From: Treponema sp.
GTDB taxonomy: Bacteria; Spirochaetota; Spirochaetia; Treponematales; Breznakiellaceae
Reading direction: 5' to 3'
NCBI GenBank assembly: GCA_031259515.1
Contig: JAIRLK010000040.1
Coordinates: 1-17,279 of the forward strand
DNA: 17,279 bases
Of this stretch, positions 14,269-17,279 are shown piece by piece (position 1 is the first letter of the stretch; every line of letters begins with the position of its first letter). The position numbers and the translations under genes are program-made. Below the pieces are notes generated by a model. That model was not told where the DNA came from. It ran no database searches and saw nothing but the letters and a program-made list of their open reading frames with translations.

Positions 14269-16284
14269 GTGAAGCGCAGCAAACTGCTCAGGGCAAAGTC
14301 CATCCTGGCGGCGGGGTTTATCGCGGGTCTCCTCCTGGTTATCGGGGCGGATGTGCCGGCCCAGTCCGGAGATGCCCAGCCTACCCGTTTGGCCGGAAAG
14401 CATAATGGGCAGATAAACGCGGTGGTCTATGACCAGGAGGACCGGGTTTTAAGCGCGGGAGCCGACGGCTTTTTGGGGATCTGGAATATCCGCAACGGCG
14501 GCGCGGAAGAGCGGTTTCAGGTGAGTTCCTACTCCCTGGTTTCCATGGCCCTGCGTCCGGGAGAAACCCAGGTGGCCTTTATTGAAAGTGACGGGCTGGG
14601 GCTTTACCGTATTTCCGCCTGGGACTACCGCGAGAAGCAAAACCTTTTTATCCTCCGCTTCCGGGACCCTATCTCCTATATAACCTATTCCGCGGGGGGA
14701 AATTTCATCATCCTGTCCCGAAGCGCCCGGACCGGAGTCGTGTTCCTCCACCCCGAAACCGGCGAATTGTTACAGTCCCCGGAGAGCTTTTCCGAGTCGG
14801 TTTCCTTTGCCGCCACCGGCAGATCCGAGCGGACCATGATATCCTATTCCCCCATAGGGGTCCTCTCTTACTGGGAATTGGAGTCCGGGAGAGAAATCCG
14901 TCACTTTACGGCGCCTCCCAACATCAGGACGCCTATTCTGTTTGGGAACAACCGTTTTTTTGGAGGCTTCGACAACCGCGGCTTGGTGATCCTGGACGCG
15001 GTATCGGGCAATGAGATACTGAGGAATTCCCAGGTTCCCCGTGGTATCCTATACCCCGCTGGTCAGGAACAGGCGGAATTTATCTGTCTGCCGGTGGAGG
15101 AAAATCCCCGGATAATACGCTACGGCCTCAGTTCTACGGGCAGGCTCGAAATTCGCAGCCGCGGGAACCTCCCTTCAGGCGGGAATTCTGCCGCTTCCCT
15201 GGCGGTTACGAGCGTTGCCGCAGCCGGCGCCGTCTCCTTTCTGGGAACCTCCGACGGCCGTATCTGGTCCCTGGCCGAAAACGGGACGGCCCGCGCCTTT
15301 GCGTCCATGGAGCAGATTGCGGTACGGGAAGCCGGCGCTTCGGGAAGGAATCTGGGCCTCATCACCGCCAATAATTTTTTAGGCTTTCTGCCCCTGAATT
15401 TCGAAGAATTCATCGATCAGGAGCCTATTGTCCTTGAAAACGCAGGACAGTACACCCATATCGCCGCTGAAATAGCCCCCCACGTCCCTTACGGGGCCTT
15501 TCTTTTTTGGCAGTCCGAAGGCGGCAGGCAGGTTCCGTTGGTACGGGAATACCCCGGCGGCGGGCGGCTTACGCTGGACCAGGTTCCCCTGCAATTCCCC
15601 CTCCGTTCCGCTGCGGTTTTGGGCAATCTGGCCCTGTTTCTGGATGCGGTAGGAAACATAACGGTAGTCTCTCTGGATACCGGAGACCTCCGCTTCTCTT
15701 TTTTCGCCGCCGGCGCCCTGGATGCGGCTTTTATGGATGCCCGGAACATCGTCATAGGCCGGAGCGCCGTTCTGGGGAATACCCCTTTCCTCAAGGTGGA
15801 CATCACCACCGGCGAGACCGTGCCCCTGGCGTATCCCGCCGCCATAGGCGCCCGCATCTACCGGAGTGAAAATGGCGCCCTCTACGGCGCGGCCGTAACG
15901 AGCGGGACGGACGGCATCAGGACCAGCATCCTCCGCCTGGATACCGCCAATCCCTCCCGGTCAGCGCGGTTGGTTGAGTATCAGGGCGAGGACACGGGGT
16001 TCGGCATTGCGGAAAGCGGCGGGGTTCTGGCCTCTACCATAGGCGGGGACGGAGTAACCCTTTACGGCGCTTTGGGTCTCATCGCCTTTGAACGGAGCCC
16101 CGGCCTGCCCCTGCGTCTTATCAACGGCGGAAACCGGTTCATCACCCTTGACGCCGAAGGCAGCGTCGTCTGGTACGATAACCAGACCGGAGAATTACTG
16201 GCCCTGTTGCGGTTCTACCCCGGCGAATGGGTTCTGGAACAGAGGGACGGTCCGGAGAAAGGGGGAAGGCTTCTTTATAACTAA
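14269..16284 (+). CDS. Secreted beta-propeller (WD40-like) protein of unknown function
   Basis: About 671 residues with a signal peptide: basic M-K-R-S-K-x-x-R-A-K, a hydrophobic core near residues 12-26, and a V-P-A/Q-S cleavage site after residue 31. The mature part begins with a WD40-like repeat (K-H-N-G-Q-I-N-A-V-V to G-I-W-N-I). Further four-stranded blade-like units recur, for example around G-V-L-S-Y-W-E-L-E-S-G, D-G-R-I-W-S-L, N-I-T-V-V-S-L-D-T-G and G-S-V-V-W-Y-D-N-Q-T-G, down to a final W-V-L-E-Q-R-D-G. I propose GTG 14269 because it gives a clean signal peptide. The frame is open back to 14140, overlapping rseP, but that leader is not signal-like; GTG 14182 is a less likely alternative. 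It follows rseP by 97 bases and likely shares its transcript. A periplasmic scaffold is inferred. Confidence 0.8.
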   Translation: MKRSKLLRAKSILAAGFIAGLLLVIGADVPAQSGDAQPTRLAGKHNGQINAVVYDQEDRVLSAGADGFLGIWNIRNGGAEERFQVSSYSLVSMALRPGETQVAFIESDGLGLYRISAWDYREKQNLFILRFRDPISYITYSAGGNFIILSRSARTGVVFLHPETGELLQSPESFSESVSFAATGRSERTMISYSPIGVLSYWELESGREIRHFTAPPNIRTPILFGNNRFFGGFDNRGLVILDAVSGNEILRNSQVPRGILYPAGQEQAEFICLPVEENPRIIRYGLSSTGRLEIRSRGNLPSGGNSAASLAVTSVAAAGAVSFLGTSDGRIWSLAENGTARAFASMEQIAVREAGASGRNLGLITANNFLGFLPLNFEEFIDQEPIVLENAGQYTHIAAEIAPHVPYGAFLFWQSEGGRQVPLVREYPGGGRLTLDQVPLQFPLRSAAVLGNLALFLDAVGNITVVSLDTGDLRFSFFAAGALDAAFMDARNIVIGRSAVLGNTPFLKVDITTGETVPLAYPAAIGARIYRSENGALYGAAVTSGTDGIRTSILRLDTANPSRSARLVEYQGEDTGFGIAESGGVLASTIGGDGVTLYGALGLIAFERSPGLPLRLINGGNRFITLDAEGSVVWYDNQTGELLALLRFYPGEWVLEQRDGPEKGGRLLYN

Positions 16285-16475
16285 TTGGATAGTAAGTTAC
16301 AAAGCAACAGAGGATTGCCTGATGCTTGGGGAGGGGCGGAACGGCTGGCGGAAACCTTTTTGAAGGGCGTTACGTTGCCGGCGCTCAGATCCTCTGTATC
16401 ACTATAGATCGCCCCCAGAATTCTTAATTTTTGTTGATGTTGGCCTTGAATGGGGAACCGGTTTTCGCTTTGGGC
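16285..16475. other. Convergent intergenic gap with an inverted repeat
   Basis: The propeller gene and the minus-strand permease converge here. ACAGAGGAT (16307-16315) and ATCCTCTGT (16389-16397) form a perfect nine-base inverted repeat bounding a 91-base segment. I see no clear intrinsic terminator for either gene, no tRNA-like fold and no small gene that I can support. Confidence 0.45.
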
Positions 16476-17279
16476 TCATTTAACCGAACCCAGAATACCG
16501 GCAACAAAACGCTTTTGCTGGGTAAAGAACAGTATTACCGTAGGGAGCGTACAAACGCTTACCGCAAGCATCAACATGCCGTAGTCGGTGGTATAGCCTG
16601 CGGTAAGCCCGGTAATCAGGAGCGGCATGGTTCTGCTTTCCTGGCTTTGCATGATGATCAAAGGCCAGAGGTAACTGTTCCAGTTATTCATAAACGTAAC
16701 AATGGCGGCGGCAGCGAGAGTCGGCGCCATTACGGGCAGATATATTTTTACGTAAATACCGAATTCTCCCATGCCGTCAACCCTGGCGGCTTGTACAATT
16801 TCATAGGGAAAAGACATGCTGCTCTGCCTGAAAAAGAAAATAAGAAACGCCGTCGAAATCGAAGGCAAAATAAAACCTAACGTCGTATCAAGCAGGCTCA
16901 TAATGCTGAACATCTTGAACAGGGGTATCATCACCGAAGCGAAGGGCACCATCATCGACAGCAACAGCACCGACATAAGCCGATCTTTGTTTTTATCCCG
17001 GTAAATCTGAAAACCGTAGCCCGCCATGGAACATACGATCAGGCTTACCAGGGTTCCGATAAGGGTATTCCGCAGTGAATTAAGAAATGATCTTCCCACA
17101 TTTACGGTGGCAAAGAGATTTTTTACGTTCTCAATAAAATAAGTTCCGAAGAACATTTTCCCTTTGATGATATCAACACTTTTATTGGTAGCCGCCGAGA
17201 TCATCCAGATAAAGGGAAACGCGGAAAAAAATGAGACAACTATCAGAAAAATATACATCAGCGGTATATATACATCTAT
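16476..17279 (-). CDS. Sugar ABC transporter permease, MalG type (5' end cut by window edge)
   Basis: On the minus strand the frame is open to the window edge, so the start lies outside; 267 residues and a TGA stop are visible. It is a CUT1-class inner-membrane permease. The first membrane segment ends in F-P-F-I-W-M-I-S-A-A-T-N-K, a MalG/UgpE-type hallmark. The EAA loop is present at visible residues 160-169 (E-I-V-Q-A-A-R-V-D-G), followed by K-I-Y-L-P-V-M-A-P. N-N-W-N-S-Y-L-W-P-L is the usual motif of the next segment, and the C-terminus ends G-I-L-G-S-V-K. An ATG at 17258 is in frame, but the upstream codons continue the membrane-proximal stretch expected of the family, so I treat the gene as 5'-partial. 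Composition looks somewhat more A/T-rich than the plus-strand genes. Its substrate and partners are outside the window. Confidence 0.9.
   Translation of the reverse strand: MDVYIPLMYIFLIVVSFFSAFPFIWMISAATNKSVDIIKGKMFFGTYFIENVKNLFATVNVGRSFLNSLRNTLIGTLVSLIVCSMAGYGFQIYRDKNKDRLMSVLLLSMMVPFASVMIPLFKMFSIMSLLDTTLGFILPSISTAFLIFFFRQSSMSFPYEIVQAARVDGMGEFGIYVKIYLPVMAPTLAAAAIVTFMNNWNSYLWPLIIMQSQESRTMPLLITGLTAGYTTDYGMLMLAVSVCTLPTVILFFTQQKRFVAGILGSVK

Overview
The window looks like a chromosomal piece of a spirochaete of the Treponema type. The reasons are the block rpsB-tsf-frr-uppS-cdsA-dxr-rseP on one strand, an order I associate with treponemes, the acidic C-terminal tail on ribosomal protein S2, a loose lipobox on the solute-binding protein, and many CUT1-type sugar ABC permeases without a local ATPase. 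The balanced to slightly GC-rich composition and the sugar-uptake genes would fit a gut or termite-associated treponeme, but species is inference.

Layout. Positions 1-3972 carry sugar ABC transport genes: the tail of a MalG-type permease cut by the left edge, then a lipoprotein solute-binding protein, a MalG-type permease and a MalF-type permease. No ATP-binding subunit is present, so a shared ATPase encoded elsewhere is likely. Positions 4103-6417 hold a tightly packed four-gene unit: three small VOC-fold (glyoxalase-like) proteins and a TIM-barrel sugar isomerase/epimerase, the last three with overlapping starts and stops. With the transporter upstream this reads as an uptake-and-catabolism unit for an unidentified sugar, sugar acid or glycoside. 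A terminator-like hairpin lies only 15 bases before the first VOC start.

Positions 6418-6885 contain no intact gene but hold a frameshifted remnant of an IS1-family InsA zinc-ribbon domain and three copies of GATGTCAT. Positions 6886-7473 encode a Maf nucleotide pyrophosphatase, followed by a terminator-like hairpin and a structured leader before rpsB.

Positions 7678-14171 form the housekeeping block: translation (S2, EF-Ts, ribosome recycling factor), isoprenoid and lipid-carrier synthesis (UppS, Dxr), phospholipid synthesis (CdsA) and the site-2 protease RseP. Most junctions overlap by 1-10 bases, so translational coupling is likely. A secreted beta-propeller (WD40-like) protein of unknown function follows (14269-16284) and appears to be the last gene of this unit.

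Positions 16285-16475 are a convergent intergenic gap with an inverted repeat. The window ends inside another MalG-type sugar permease on the minus strand, cut by the right edge. I saw no rRNA, tRNA or CRISPR array. The most novel material is the triple VOC plus TIM-barrel module, the terminator-like element in front of it, the rpsB leader and the secreted propeller after rseP.
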